DNA of 64,000 nt from Heterostelium album PN500 (Eukaryota; Evosea; Eumycetozoa; Acytosteliales; Acytosteliaceae), in the NCBI RefSeq assembly GCF_000004825.1, contig NW_008805073.1, forward strand, positions 434,001 to 498,000, given 5' to 3'. Numbering within the stretch: the first letter of the stretch is position 1; each line of letters starts with the position of its first letter. A program made the translations under genes and the position numbers. Positions 1 to 10,854 of the stretch are shown piece by piece. The notes beneath the pieces are model-generated. The model was not told where the DNA came from and searched no databases. It saw only the letters and a program-made list of their open reading frames with translations.

Positions 1-991
1 TTCGTCGATCATCACCAGTTTCTTCTCGTAGTACGACAGCGAATCCTCTACTTCACCGCCGAGTGTACCTGGACGCCATCCTTTGGCACGAGTCGGTCTG
101 AGATGTGTAATCTCTGTTTTCGATATGATACGATCAAGCTTTCGCTTGGTTGATCGATATTGACTCCAGAGATCTCGCAGCTTTGGTTCCTTGTAGACAA
201 TGTGACACGCCAATATCTCTTTGGGATCAAAGAAATTCTGGAAATAGTTTCTCATATCGCTTTCATTCTTGATTGACTTGCTCATTTCCCTCACCATAAC
301 AGAGTAGTTTCTTGGATGATGTTTTGACATCCATCTAATTCTTTTTTCGACATACTAATAATAATCAAATGTTAATGTTGGATATTTTTGTTTGTTTGTC
401 ACTTGACTTGTCATGATGAATACTTACAATTAAATAAGTTCTTCTAAATAAAAATAATGATACACCAGTGAATAGTGGAATGGAAAGTGAATGTGCCCAG
501 AGTCGCTTCGAACCTTCGGGGATTGATGCGATCGATACGGAATCGAGGTTGTTGATGGTGACTCCTTGTTCGTGGAGGTAGCTGTTGCTGCTTGTAAAGT
601 TGAGTGGCAGTAGTACACCGATGCCAAACACCAAGATAATCGAGAGTAGTTGTATACAGAGAATGAGGAATCGCAAATGCATGTATGCGTCGATTCCACG
701 CGATTCAAAAACCGACTCCACTGGAAAACTCCATGTGTAGCGCAGCCATGCTATCGGACTGGTGATGAGATGTGAAGTGGCGCCATTACTCTTGATGAGT
801 CGCGCATTATAGAAACTTCTGTAGAAAAACCGCAGAAAATAAAAAAGAGTAAAGAGAATCGTTGCAATGATGATATTCGTGAAAAAATTCGATGAGAAAC
901 CCTTCCAACCAGTCGTTAGACTGACCGTAGAGTTACTTGAACTACTATCGTTTTGTGGTGATAGAAAATCTGTTACTGCCATCACTATCAA
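1..991 (-). CDS. CSC1/OSCA/TMEM63-like stress-gated cation channel, N-terminal part (runs off left edge)
   Basis: Two exons are visible, 428..991 and 1..354, joined across an intron at 355..427 (donor GTAAGTA, acceptor TATTAG) in phase 0; the gene continues beyond base 1. Exon 1 gives 188 residues: an extracellular N-terminus, a first membrane segment (about residues 38-58), then two more hydrophobic segments (about 107-128 and 168-182) with a Ser/Asn-rich loop between them. Exon 2 begins the soluble loop, with NYSVMVREM and KLDRIISKTE matching the cytosolic RNA-recognition-like domain that follows TM2 in this family. Family members are plasma-membrane or endomembrane cation channels opened by osmotic or mechanical stress, or lipid scramblases; which applies here cannot be told. 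ATG at 991 is used; an in-frame ATG three codons later is an alternative. Family call fairly secure, function inferred. Confidence 0.75.
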
Positions 992-2336
992 TATATTATA
1001 TAACTATATAAATAAATATAACAACAAAAAAAAAAAAACTATATATCTATCTATAAATATATATAAATTATATTATTTACTAAACATTTATCTTTACAAA
1101 TTAATATAATCTATAGATTTGTGTTACGAAATGATGATTGATTACTACTACTACTATTAATTATTATTATTAATTGTAATCTTTAACTTTTCTATTATTT
1201 TCTCTCTCTGACTGTCTAATGAATAAATTAAAATTAGTATATCAAAATATAATGTAGTTGTCTTGTCAAATTGAAAATTTAGTTTGTTATAATAAAACAA
1301 GAAAAAATAAACTATTGTAATTAATATTATAATTGGATAATTGTCAATTGTGTGTTGGCACCGCTTTTCTTTTCTATTCTTTTTGGGTGATGAATGCTAG
1401 GGTATGAAAATAAAAGCTAAACAAATGTCAATTCTTATTTTATTATATTATTATGTTTGTTGGTAAAGTAATTACTTTTATTGGGTGACAGACAAACAGA
1501 CTAGAATGATTTAAAAATGTTCATTCTAAATAGACACTCCCCACAATTAAAAATGAAAATAATAATAATAATAAATAATAATAATTGACACTGTTGTTGT
1601 TGCAATATATTCAATTACTTTCTCATTGAATCAGATATCTTATCTTGTGTTTTTTGTGTGTGCTGTTTGTTGTCGTAGTCAATCTTCGCTGAGACATCAG
1701 ACTTTTTTAATGTTATAAAATTTAAGAAAGTGTGTGGTGTGTGTGTTTAGAATGAACATTTATTTTCAAAACGACAATTGTGTTATTCCCATATAAAACA
1801 AAACAGAATAGTTTTGAATGTTGGTGTTTGATAAAAATTATTAAATCTTCTTTACTTCTTTTTTTTTTAATCAAATCCATTTGTAATCTACAAAATATAA
1901 TTTGAGTGTATAAAGTGCAGTGAAGTAATATAAAAATTATAAACTTTACTTACTTTTTTTATTTATTTACTTAAATATTAAATGAATATTAACAAAAGGG
2001 AATGGTGATAAAATCTAAAATCTAATTCTACACTTTATTTGTTGTAATAATAATGATAATAATTAAAATTTAATGAAAATCATTTCTGACTATTTTTAAA
2101 TAAACCGTAAAATTAATTAAAAAAAAAATAAAAAACAATTTTTATTTTGATTTGCATGAATCAAGATTGAGCGGTTTAAAAAAAGGTTCAGAGATCTTTT
2201 AGAACACGTTTTATCTATTGCACAAATTCAAATAAATAAAGATTTGAACACTACACACACTCGCAAGAACAATTATGATATTTTTAGATAAATCATATTT
2301 TATTATAATAATATTTTATTTTGATATTTATTTTAT
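992..2336. other. AT-rich intergenic stretch
   Basis: About 1.3 kb of A/T-dominated DNA with poly-T tracts, AAT repeats near 1558-1585 and no open frame of convincing composition. It holds the promoter side of the channel gene (992 upward) and the 3' side of the Cys-rich gene ending at 2337. No tRNA-like cloverleaf was noticed. Confidence 0.6.
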
Positions 2337-3158
2337 TTAATAAATAAGTCTGAAACCATCTAGTTTAATTTTTAGTGATAGTGCCAGTTGTTTTCTCTTT
2401 ATCAGTATGAGTAACAAAATAATAGTTACCACCAAGAAGATCAATATAAAAGACACGCTGTTTGAAATTCGTTGTAAGACATTGCAACTAGGATGACCAT
2501 CTACCCACAAATGCGAACCACTTAAAAACCTCGCTGTTCCGCCATCAGTGGCTTTGCACTTTCCATCTTTGTTAATTTCACCAGAGTCTTTTTTCTTGCA
2601 GCTTTCACACTTTTCGTCACAAACATAAGCGGTAAATTCAGTATCGGTACAATACATCATGACATAACCTGTTTCCAAGTCTGATCTAAAACATTGATTC
2701 ATTGTAGCTTGGTAGATGAAGAAATTCTTTCTACACGACTGATCGGCATAAAACATAGCTGTACAAGTGTTTATTTTAGCAGGATCGACCGGATTCAATT
2801 TGAAATTTGATCGCCTAGCCATCTTTGATACTCCTGAGTTATGATTCATACAGGTATCGAAATAATAGATCCCATATATTGTTGTGTTGAGATCGGAGTG
2901 GTCGACCAAATCACAATCAATCCGTTGTCTTCTGTGAGATGTGGTATTATATAGAATGAAATGATCGTCATACACTGATACCACTCCTTTAAGCGAACAA
3001 GTATCGTAGTATTCTACAAGATGTGGTGAGCCATTACAATTCTTATTCGGATAATATTCTACAGTAACTTGATTTGTGTAATCTGTAGGTACTGTTAAAG
3101 AAGTTACAATTTCCAAAACTAATAATAATAATGCAAATAATTTATAAAGATTGAACAT
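2337..3158 (-). CDS. Cys-rich type I membrane protein, tandem paralogue A
   Basis: A single-exon gene of 273 residues. It has a signal peptide (MFNLYKLFALLLLVLEIVTS), an ectodomain of about 215 residues with many cysteines and several N-glycosylation sequons (for example YNTT and LNTT), a C-terminal membrane helix rich in Val/Ile/Leu, and a short basic tail ending GFRLIY. The reading frame is open 30 codons further upstream to 3248, but I start at 3158: the paralogue starts at the equivalent Met and the upstream 30 residues have no counterpart there. I do not recognise the family; it looks like a dictyostelid-specific secretory-pathway or cell-surface protein. Ectodomain and tail are nearly identical to the neighbour at 3603..4421. 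Confidence 0.8.
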   Translation of the reverse strand: MFNLYKLFALLLLVLEIVTSLTVPTDYTNQVTVEYYPNKNCNGSPHLVEYYDTCSLKGVVSVYDDHFILYNTTSHRRQRIDCDLVDHSDLNTTIYGIYYFDTCMNHNSGVSKMARRSNFKLNPVDPAKINTCTAMFYADQSCRKNFFIYQATMNQCFRSDLETGYVMMYCTDTEFTAYVCDEKCESCKKKDSGEINKDGKCKATDGGTARFLSGSHLWVDGHPSCNVLQRISNSVSFILIFLVVTIILLLILIKRKQLALSLKIKLDGFRLIY

Positions 3159-3602
3159 CTTTGTTCCCTCTTTGGTTGTCCTATAGATTAGCTCTAATTG
3201 TTCATCTGTGTGTGACAAAGAGAAAAAAATATCCATTTCCAAGCCCAATAATAAAAAAAAAGAACTAATTCAAAATATCTCCCAACAAAATAAAATTTTT
3301 CTTCCATTCCTTGACCAATTATTATTATTTACCTTTCAAAAGTGTTTCTTCAAATTTAAGAATTTGATTCTGTTTGTTTGAGAGGAAAGAAAATTCTTAA
3401 AAACCAATGTTCACTATAGAAATTATGGAGCCCAGTATTGAATTTAAATGCTTTGGATCCTTTCTTATATATTTATTTACAACAACTCTATTCTATTGTA
3501 TTAATATCTTAATTAATATAATATTGAAAACATTTTTTTGAATATTTTTAAATCATATGCATGTTAAACCTTTTTTTTTGTTTTTGTTCATGAGTATTTT
3601 AT

Positions 3603-4421
3603 TTAATAAATAAGTCTGAAACCATCTAGTTTAATTTTTAGTGATAGTGCCAGTTGTTTTCTCTTTATCAGTATGAGTAACAAAATAATAGTTACCACCA
3701 AGAAGACCAATATAAAAGACACGCTGTTTGATATTTGTTGTAAGACATTGCAACTTGGATGACCATCGACCCACAAATGTGCACCACTTAAAAACCTTGA
3801 TGATCCACCACTTTCGGCTTTGCACTTTCCATCTTTGTTGATTTTAACATTGTCATTTTTCTTGCATCTTTCACATTTTTCGTCACAAGAATAAAAGGTA
3901 AATTCAGTATCGGTACAATACATCATGACATAACTTGTTTCCATGTCTGATCTAAAACATTGATTCATTGTAGCTTGGTAGATGAAGAAATTCTTTCTAC
4001 ACAACTGATCGGAATAAAACATAGCTGTACAAGTGTTTATTTTAGCAGGATCGACCGGATTCGTTTTAAAATTTGATCGCTTAGACATCTTTGATACTCC
4101 TGAGTTATGATTCATACAGGTATCGAGATAATAGATTCCATATACTGTTGTGTTGAGATCGGAGTGGTCGACCAAATCACAATCAATCGGTTCTCTATTG
4201 AATGTTGTATTATATAGAATGAAATGATCGTCATACACTAATACCACTCCTTTTAGCGAACAGGTATCGTAGTATTCTACAAGATGTGGTGGGCCATTAC
4301 AATTCTTATTCGGATAATATTCTACAGTAACCTGATTTGTGTACTCTGTAGGTACTGTTAAAGAAGTTACAATCTCCACAACTATTAATAATACTGCAAG
4401 AAATTTATAAAACCTGAACAT
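3603..4421 (-). CDS. Cys-rich type I membrane protein, tandem paralogue B
   Basis: A single-exon gene of 272 residues with the same layout as the gene at 2337..3158: signal peptide, Cys-rich N-glycosylated ectodomain, one helix near the C-terminus and a short basic tail. The last 33 or so residues are identical, and the 3' ends match at nucleotide level past the stop. The two copies lie head-to-tail 444 bp apart. Ectodomain differences cluster in the middle, around residues 180-215 (CDEKCERCKKNDN against CDEKCESCKKKDS), and in basic or hydrophobic substitutions elsewhere. Function unknown; a recent tandem duplication is inferred from the similarity. Confidence 0.8.
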   Translation of the reverse strand: MFRFYKFLAVLLIVVEIVTSLTVPTEYTNQVTVEYYPNKNCNGPPHLVEYYDTCSLKGVVLVYDDHFILYNTTFNREPIDCDLVDHSDLNTTVYGIYYLDTCMNHNSGVSKMSKRSNFKTNPVDPAKINTCTAMFYSDQLCRKNFFIYQATMNQCFRSDMETSYVMMYCTDTEFTFYSCDEKCERCKKNDNVKINKDGKCKAESGGSSRFLSGAHLWVDGHPSCNVLQQISNSVSFILVFLVVTIILLLILIKRKQLALSLKIKLDGFRLIY

Positions 4422-4988
4422 ATCTTTTGTTTTGCTCTTTGTGTTATAATTCTATAGATTAGAGCTTTTATCGTGCACAACTGTGTTGTGCTACAACTGG
4501 TGAAAATTTTTGTTTTTTCAAGCCCGTTAATCACCCCATTATTTGGTTATCTCTAATACAGAAAAGATAATACTTTTTATCTATAATTATTATTGAAAAC
4601 AAATATTTGGCAGCCAATTTTCTTTTCCTACACCTTTCTTCAGATAAGTCTCCAAATTTAAGAATATGATTATTTTTGTCTTGAAAATAAGATTTGTAAA
4701 ACTTGTTGCTCTGTATATTTAACTTGATTGAACAAATTTAAATCCATTTATTGAATCTATTTATTTTTGAAACTAATAATAAAAATTGTTGTTATTTAAA
4801 GTTGAACCTAAATAAATAATTGCAAAGCAAAAAAAGAAAGGGTAGTGTTTAATTACTGTAAAGTAAAAAATATAATTTGATTATGACCATTTTCTTAATT
4901 ATTTAAATCGTAAGAGAAAATTCTTTTCAAACATAAAGGGTATTTATTAAGGACCTAATAAATTATTATTTGTTATTTATTTATCTAT
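4422..4988. other. Intergenic spacer
   Basis: 567 bp between the Cys-rich gene B start and the 3' end of the disulfide isomerase gene. AT-rich, with no coding signal seen. The first 40 bp resemble the region upstream of paralogue A (shared CTATAGATTAG), so the duplication includes part of the 5' leader. Confidence 0.5.
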
Positions 4989-6195
4989 TTAGTCGGCTTT
5001 TTCAGCTTTGGTTGGGTGTGGTTGAGCGTAGCTATTTACTTGTTGTGCAGAGTCAGCGGTGGGTGGGAATATTGCAGATGGTGCAAAGAATGCGTAACCC
5101 AATGCTAGACCCAAAAGGAAGGCGACACCAAGGAACAAGTAGACAAACTCGAGGATAGCGGCATGAACCATTCTAAAGATTGGGTGCCATGGTCTTGACT
5201 TGAGTTGTTGTTGGCTATATCCTGATTGAAGATACTGTACAATGTTATTCTCCGATGGTTCAACTGCGAAATCACGATATCCATCTGATTCGAAACTATT
5301 ATAAATAACAAATTAGTTTTGATTAATATACATCTATATCTATTTATGTTTGTTTGTTGGTCGGAATACTTACTATTTGAAAGTTGGATAACCTGGAATG
5401 TTGTAGAGTTCACAGATACTCTTGTGTTCATCACAATTGATCTTTCCAAATCTGACGTTTCCGGCGAATTGTGAAGAGACCTTTTCGAAACCTGGCATGT
5501 ACTTCTTACAGAATCCACACCATGGAGCGTAGAAGACGATGAACCACTTTTGTCCGTTGTTGACCTCAGCAAAGTTGACAGAGTCCAACTCTAAAACAGA
5601 TGAATCACCTGTCTTTCCACCTGGGAATGGTGTTTTCTTTGCCGATTGATATCCTCCATCCAAGAACTTTTCGAAATCTTCAACCTCTCTTGCTCCTTGA
5701 TATTCATATACTTGACCTTGTGATACACTATTGTTTTGTTTTATATTGTTAAATTAAATTTAAAACTAAAATATATAAATGATAGATAAATTTAAATAGC
5801 TACATACTATTTGATAGTTGGATAACCTGCAACTTGGAATTGTTGACAGATATCTTGGTCTGTAGTACAATCTACTTTGGCAATATTATGTTTACCTTTT
5901 ACTTTGGTAGCCAATTCCTCATAGATTGGTGCCAACTTCTTACCTAAAATTAAGAATCATAATGAATAATATTAGATTAGAATGTTACAAATAATTAACT
6001 TTAAACTAAAGTAAAGTAAAGAAACGATATAATACAGAATCCACACCATGGAGTAAAGAACTCTACCAAGTAGTTGTTATCTTTTAGTAATTGAACATTA
6101 GAGGCTGTTATAGTGATGACATCCGATGTTCCTTCTGAGTGTACGAAACTAACTAATACCAAAGCTGATACTAATAATATAATAATAGATTTCAT
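4989..6195 (-). CDS. Membrane-anchored protein disulfide isomerase with two CGFC thioredoxin domains
   Basis: Four exons, 6036..6195, 5808..5943, 5374..5727 and 4989..5295, with all junctions in frame, give 318 residues. A signal peptide (1-20) precedes two thioredoxin domains with redox motifs C51-G-F-C54 and C169-G-F-C172, each ending in a cis-Pro-type GYPT[IF]K segment. A membrane helix (about 262-287) follows, then a short tail ending AEKAD with no KDEL signal. This is the layout of membrane-bound ER oxidoreductases that form or isomerise disulfides in secreted proteins; CGFC replaces the usual CGHC, so redox potential may differ. Introns 2 and 3 both interrupt the Tyr codon directly after the GYPT[IF]K motif in phase 2, suggesting the two domains arose by internal exon duplication. 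Family certain, exact substrate unknown. Confidence 0.9.
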
Positions 6196-6444
6196 TTTAT
6201 ATAACTATATAACTTATAAAAAACAAAAAATAAACTAATAAAACAACAACAAAATGGAATGGGTTTAAATTAAATGAAGATCATGATTGTGTGGTCTCTG
6301 ACTCACACCAAAAATTGTAAAAAAAAAAACCATCTTTTTTTGGTTGACTCATTATTATTTTCCTGTTTAAACAATTTTTATTTATTATATTATAAATTAA
6401 TGTGAATGTACGCATACTTGATTATTATTATTACTATTATTAAA

Positions 6445-7839
6445 TTATTGAATAATCTTTGTATCTGTCTTTGGTCTCATTGTTAAAATCTTTTCAGAGA
6501 AAGCTTTTACTTTTTGTTTGATTTGATTCTCGTCAATTTCAGTGAGTTTTGATTCTTTCAAGAGTTGTTTGCCGTCTACCCAGACATCACAGACACGGTT
6601 GGTTCCAACGTATACCAAATGTGAGATTGGATCGTAGATGGGTGGCGATGTAACTTTGACGGCGACAATGTCGGCCTTCTTACCGATCTCGAGACTACCG
6701 AGTTGTCGATCGACACCCAACGCTTTGGCACCGTTGATTGTTGCCATCTCCAATATCTGAGCGGCGTTGGTAACGCTTTGTCCTGGCGCGGGTTGTTGCT
6801 CCTTCATGGCGACGTTGAAGCAGAGCTTATCGACGTAGGCAGCGCATCTCAGTTCACCTAGCATATCAAGATCGTCGTTGCTAGCGGCAGAGTCTGTTCC
6901 AATGCCAACGTTGACACCGTTCTCCATCAGCTGATGAACCGGACATATTCCGGCAACACCAAGCTTCAAATTGGATTCTGGACAGTGGACAACGTTCACT
7001 TGCTTCTCTTTGAGCAGAGAGATTTCACCGGTGTTTAGGTGTGTCATGTGCACGGCGACCAAACGCTTCGAGAGAATGCCGAGACGTTCGAGACGCGCAA
7101 TCGGTCGGACACCGTTGGTGGCGACTTCATCGTCGACCTCACGATGTGTCTCGTGGAGATGTGTATGAATGACGAGATTGTGTTGTTCCGAGAGCTCTTT
7201 AACTCTGGTGTATGCCTCGTCGGTGATGGTGTAGACGGCGTGTGGACCGAGTGAAACCTTGATGTGGTCGTGTCCGTGGTAGTGAGCGATCAACTTCTCA
7301 CCCTTTTCGATGTAGTCCGACTCGTCCTTGGCGTAGGACGACGGGAATTTGATAATGGGAACGGCAACGGTTCCACGCATTCCGGAGCGAGCGATAACCT
7401 CGGCGGCAACCTCGGGGAAGAAGTACATCTCATTGCAATAGGTGGTTCCAGTGCGAATCATCTCGGCACAAGCCAACTCGGTTCCGAGTCGAACGAATTC
7501 CTCGGAGAGATGTGCCGATTCCGCTGGCCAGATGAACTTGGTGAGCCAATCGTGTAGCGAGACATCGTCGGCGTAACCACGCAGCAACGACAATGCAGAG
7601 TGTGCATGCATATTGAACAAACCGGGAATGAGAATGTGCTCGTCAGCTGAATCTGGTGCGTCACCGAGATGATTGACCTGCCTGACGTTGTACTTTTCTT
7701 TCAAGTCTGCTGCTCTGACGATATCGAGAATCAAGCCATCTTTAATCACCAAACAATGATCTCTGTATACAGTTTGTCTTGGCACGACAGGAATGATCCA
7801 TTTTGCAACAATCGCTAAATCTGCCTCAATTAAAGTCAT
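6445..7839 (-). CDS. MTA/SAH deaminase-type amidohydrolase (TRZ/ATZ family)
   Basis: An intronless gene of 464 residues, the usual length of the family. Metal-binding and catalytic landmarks are present in order: H78-A-H80 after IPGLFNM, THLHET around 226-231, HCPESNLKLG with H285, and the late Asp in GIGTDSAASND (D316). Family members in bacteria deaminate 5'-methylthioadenosine and S-adenosylhomocysteine, or related aminopurines and triazines. The FNMHAHSALSLLRGYADD and LHDWL segments resemble the bacterial MTA/SAH group rather than the eukaryotic guanine deaminase, which carries a different N-terminal pattern. It has no targeting peptide, so it is probably cytosolic. The bacterial flavour and lack of introns make old horizontal transfer plausible, but codon use matches neighbouring housekeeping genes. 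Guanine deaminase is the main alternative. Confidence 0.8.
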   Translation of the reverse strand: MTLIEADLAIVAKWIIPVVPRQTVYRDHCLVIKDGLILDIVRAADLKEKYNVRQVNHLGDAPDSADEHILIPGLFNMHAHSALSLLRGYADDVSLHDWLTKFIWPAESAHLSEEFVRLGTELACAEMIRTGTTYCNEMYFFPEVAAEVIARSGMRGTVAVPIIKFPSSYAKDESDYIEKGEKLIAHYHGHDHIKVSLGPHAVYTITDEAYTRVKELSEQHNLVIHTHLHETHREVDDEVATNGVRPIARLERLGILSKRLVAVHMTHLNTGEISLLKEKQVNVVHCPESNLKLGVAGICPVHQLMENGVNVGIGTDSAASNDDLDMLGELRCAAYVDKLCFNVAMKEQQPAPGQSVTNAAQILEMATINGAKALGVDRQLGSLEIGKKADIVAVKVTSPPIYDPISHLVYVGTNRVCDVWVDGKQLLKESKLTEIDENQIKQKVKAFSEKILTMRPKTDTKIIQ

Positions 7840-9179
7840 AACTTTTTAAAAACAAACAAATTATCTATATCTGTATGATAATGTAAATATAATAATATTA
7901 ATAATCAAATCAATTTAATATTATGACAATTAATTGTTTGATTGACTTTTGAAAAAAAATCTCGTTCATGTGTGAATTCATTCGTTTGTAGATTCATTCG
8001 ATTACCCCCACCACCTAAAAAATTCCAAACAATTAAAAAGAATGATTGTTTCCATAAGAATGCAAATATGAGATTTAATTGAAATTACTACTTTTAATCT
8101 GTTCTTCGAACTATATAAATAATTCTTAAAAAGTAAAGTGGTATCTAAAAAATGAAAAGAATCAATATATTACTAACCTATTTTGATTTGGTGTATCAAT
8201 AATAATTAAAATGGTATAGTTATTATGTGGTTCTTCACTATATTTATTTATAATGTGATATGCATGTTTATGTCTTGAGCCAATTCGTAAAGAAAACTCC
8301 GATGACATTTTTCTTTATTCTTTGATAACTATTTTATCTTTTTACAAACTGAATAATTAAATACCAATTAATGATAAATATCATTTAGATCACCTAAAAG
8401 TGTTCCATTGATTGACATTTTATTATACATTAAATTCAACCAGTATTGATATCTATTTTGAAAAAGTACCAAAGGAAATCGATACATCATGAAGAAGATC
8501 TTGGATTGCAACTAATAAATATCTAACTGATTGCATTCCATTCTTTTTTAATGTTAAAGATACTTTAAAGATGTAACAACAAATTCAAACTTTCATCTAC
8601 TTTATCTTCATATGATAGTCCTCAACAAAAATTCAAATAATATTTTAAAGAAGCAATAAAACTTGAAGTGATTGTTTATATTACAATCAAAAATATAATA
8701 ATTATTAAAAATAATTTAAAATTTTGAACTATTAATAAATTTTAACACTTATTTTAAAAGGTTGGTTGATCAAAAACAACAATCTAAAAATAAATACACA
8801 CTCATCAATCTGTGGGAGTGTGATCAATTTTGTTTTTTTATTATGTTTTTTTATTTATTTATTTTTTTACTATTAAAGTTTTTACTTCTCCCTGTATGAT
8901 CAATCAAATAAATAATAATATCATTAACTATCTATCTATCTATCTATCTTTGTTTAGATATTAATAATTTTGTTTGTCGACAAACTTTACAAAAAAAAAT
9001 AAAAAAACTGCGACTTTTAGTTTAAGAGGTCACTTTGATTCCACTTACTCCTTTTAGTAATATATTTGTAAACTTTAACTAAAAAAAAAAAAAAAAAAAA
9101 AAGAATAAAAAGAAAAGAAAAGATAGATAGATATAAAAATAAAAAACAAAAAAAAAAAGATAGTAAATGTTTGTAATGA
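7840..9179. other. Intergenic region with decayed coding remnant and microsatellite
   Basis: 1.3 kb of A/T-rich sequence. It contains the remnant described at 8390..8580, a CTAT tetranucleotide run at about 8927..8949, and a long A tract at 9080..9102 just upstream of the FNIP gene. The 3' part is probably the promoter of the gene at 9180. Confidence 0.5.
8390..8580 (+). pseudogene. Decayed fragment of an unrecognised host gene
   Basis: Over about 190 bp, protein-like segments appear in different plus-strand frames: SVPLIDILLYIKFN, then YFEKVPKEIDTS, then SWIATNKYLTDCIPFFFN. The composition (Lys, Ile, Phe with Pro, Trp and Cys) is unlike the surrounding noise, and the segments follow one another closely, as in a frameshifted gene fragment. 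The family was not identified; it looks like a degraded member of a dictyostelid multigene family. Confidence 0.35.
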
Positions 9180-10854
9180 ATGGGTATCATTCATAATAAA
9201 ACACTTGGTTATTTCATAAATAGTAGTAGTAGTAATAGTAGTAACAAACATAATAATAATAGTAATCAACATTATCATCATCATCATCATCATCATCATA
9301 ACAATACAGGCTGTATCATCAACGCTATAAACAATAGTCAATCTATACTCTTAACACTTCCGCGCATACTTATCTTCACTATCACATCGTATCTAAGTAC
9401 CATTGACAAACTATGCTTTGCTCTCACCTGTAAGCAATGGTTCCAATTCCGCAGAAAGATCCTGCAGAATCTATCAAAGATCAAAATCACACACATACCC
9501 ATAACCAACACCAAATTCCAATTGACAGACACACCCGAACACAAAGGAATAACAAAGACAATCGATGGTAAGTGTTAATTTCATCTCTGATCATCATCAT
9601 CACACTATTTGTCAACAACAAACTAATCAACAATCCAATCTATTATTAGATATAAGTTATTTACAACAAATCAACAATGAGCCGATCAGAAAGATAATAT
9701 TCTCTTCGCATTTCTATCATTTGTTGCATGCAGGCGACATTCCCTCGACTGTGAAGAAAATAAAATTTCTCAGTCCACAGTACAAACATAAAATAGCGGT
9801 TGGCGTGCTGCCACCCAATCTCGAGAGTCTGGAGATATCGTTTCCGGTCACTGAGAGTCTGGAACCGGATTCACTGCCGCGCAACCTCCGCAAGCTGACG
9901 TTCACCAACCAGGGCGTCTGCAACATCCTCTCCAAGTCGCTCTTCCAATCGGATCGACTGCGCTCACTCAACTTGGGACTCTTTTTCAACAGTCCTATCA
10001 CTGCCAACCTGCTGCCACGTAGCTTGACACACCTCGACTTGGGGTCGGCGTTCCGACAGCCACTGGAAGTCGGCTCCATTCCGTCTGGCGTGCGGAAACT
10101 CGTATTTAGCTACCAATACACAATGGAAATGTCGATTCCCACTGGCATTATTCCGAGCTCGGTGGTTTCACTCGCTGTCACCTACCACGGCAACGCCATA
10201 AGCATTCCACCCACGGTAACAGATCTGCGGCTGGATTGTCAACAAACCATTCCGGAAGGTCTGATCCCAGCGACTGTCGAGAAACTCTGGCTCTCTGGAA
10301 CCTACTATTATGCGCGCACCAAGAGCGCACTGCCATCGCAACTGCGCGCACTCGTCCTCGACTACGAACACTACCCAAACACACTGCTCCCGTACATTCC
10401 AAAGACGGTGACCGACCTCACTTTTGGCTGGCTCTACAACGTCAAACTCGACTTTAAACAACTCCCGCCAAACCTGACGAAACTTTCATTCTCCGAGTAC
10501 TTTGACCAGCCCATCAACAATCTGCCGTCGACTCTGCGACACCTCAAGATTGGCAAAGACTACTGCGAGTTTTCTCACCCGCTACCACCATTCTCGCCGA
10601 CACTGACGCGAATGTCAATCGGCTCAAACTACCCAACGAAAATTGGCACACCGTTGCCACCGATCAAACAACTCTCACTTCGCGGCTTCTTCTATCGCGA
10701 CTCCTCTGACATCGTACTCAACACGCCACCCATCAACATCAAACTCTCGAAATCAAAGCGAATCAGAATTATAGATTCCACCAATTGCATCATCTACACA
10801 AAATCGACCATTCAATTCATTAAGCTAAGTCAGCTGGAGTTGTTCCAGAAATAA
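9180..10854 (+). CDS. F-box protein with FNIP repeats
   Basis: Exons 9180..9567 and 9650..10854 join in phase 1 across an 82-bp intron (GTAAGTG to TATTAG) to give 530 residues. The N-terminus has Ser/Asn and His runs. An F-box-like segment follows (about 54-90, LLTLPRILIFTITSYLSTID), then about ten repeats of the form [I/L]P.[S/T][V/L]..L.[L/F]...[Y/F], the dictyostelid FNIP/IP22 repeat that forms a leucine-rich-repeat-like solenoid. F-box proteins recruit substrates to SCF ubiquitin ligases through Skp1, so this is probably a substrate adaptor with the FNIP array as binding surface. An ATG at 9565 could start the second exon's frame without splicing, but that would lose the F-box. Substrate unknown. 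Confidence 0.85.

Noticed and set aside
9075-9341. Met/Phe-rich minus-strand frame over the FNIP gene start
   Set aside because: Antisense of the His/Asn coding repeats and the upstream A tract.
9565-10854. Separate FNIP-only gene starting at ATG 9565
   Set aside because: The clean 82-bp intron at 9568..9649 joins the F-box exon in frame, so one gene is preferred.
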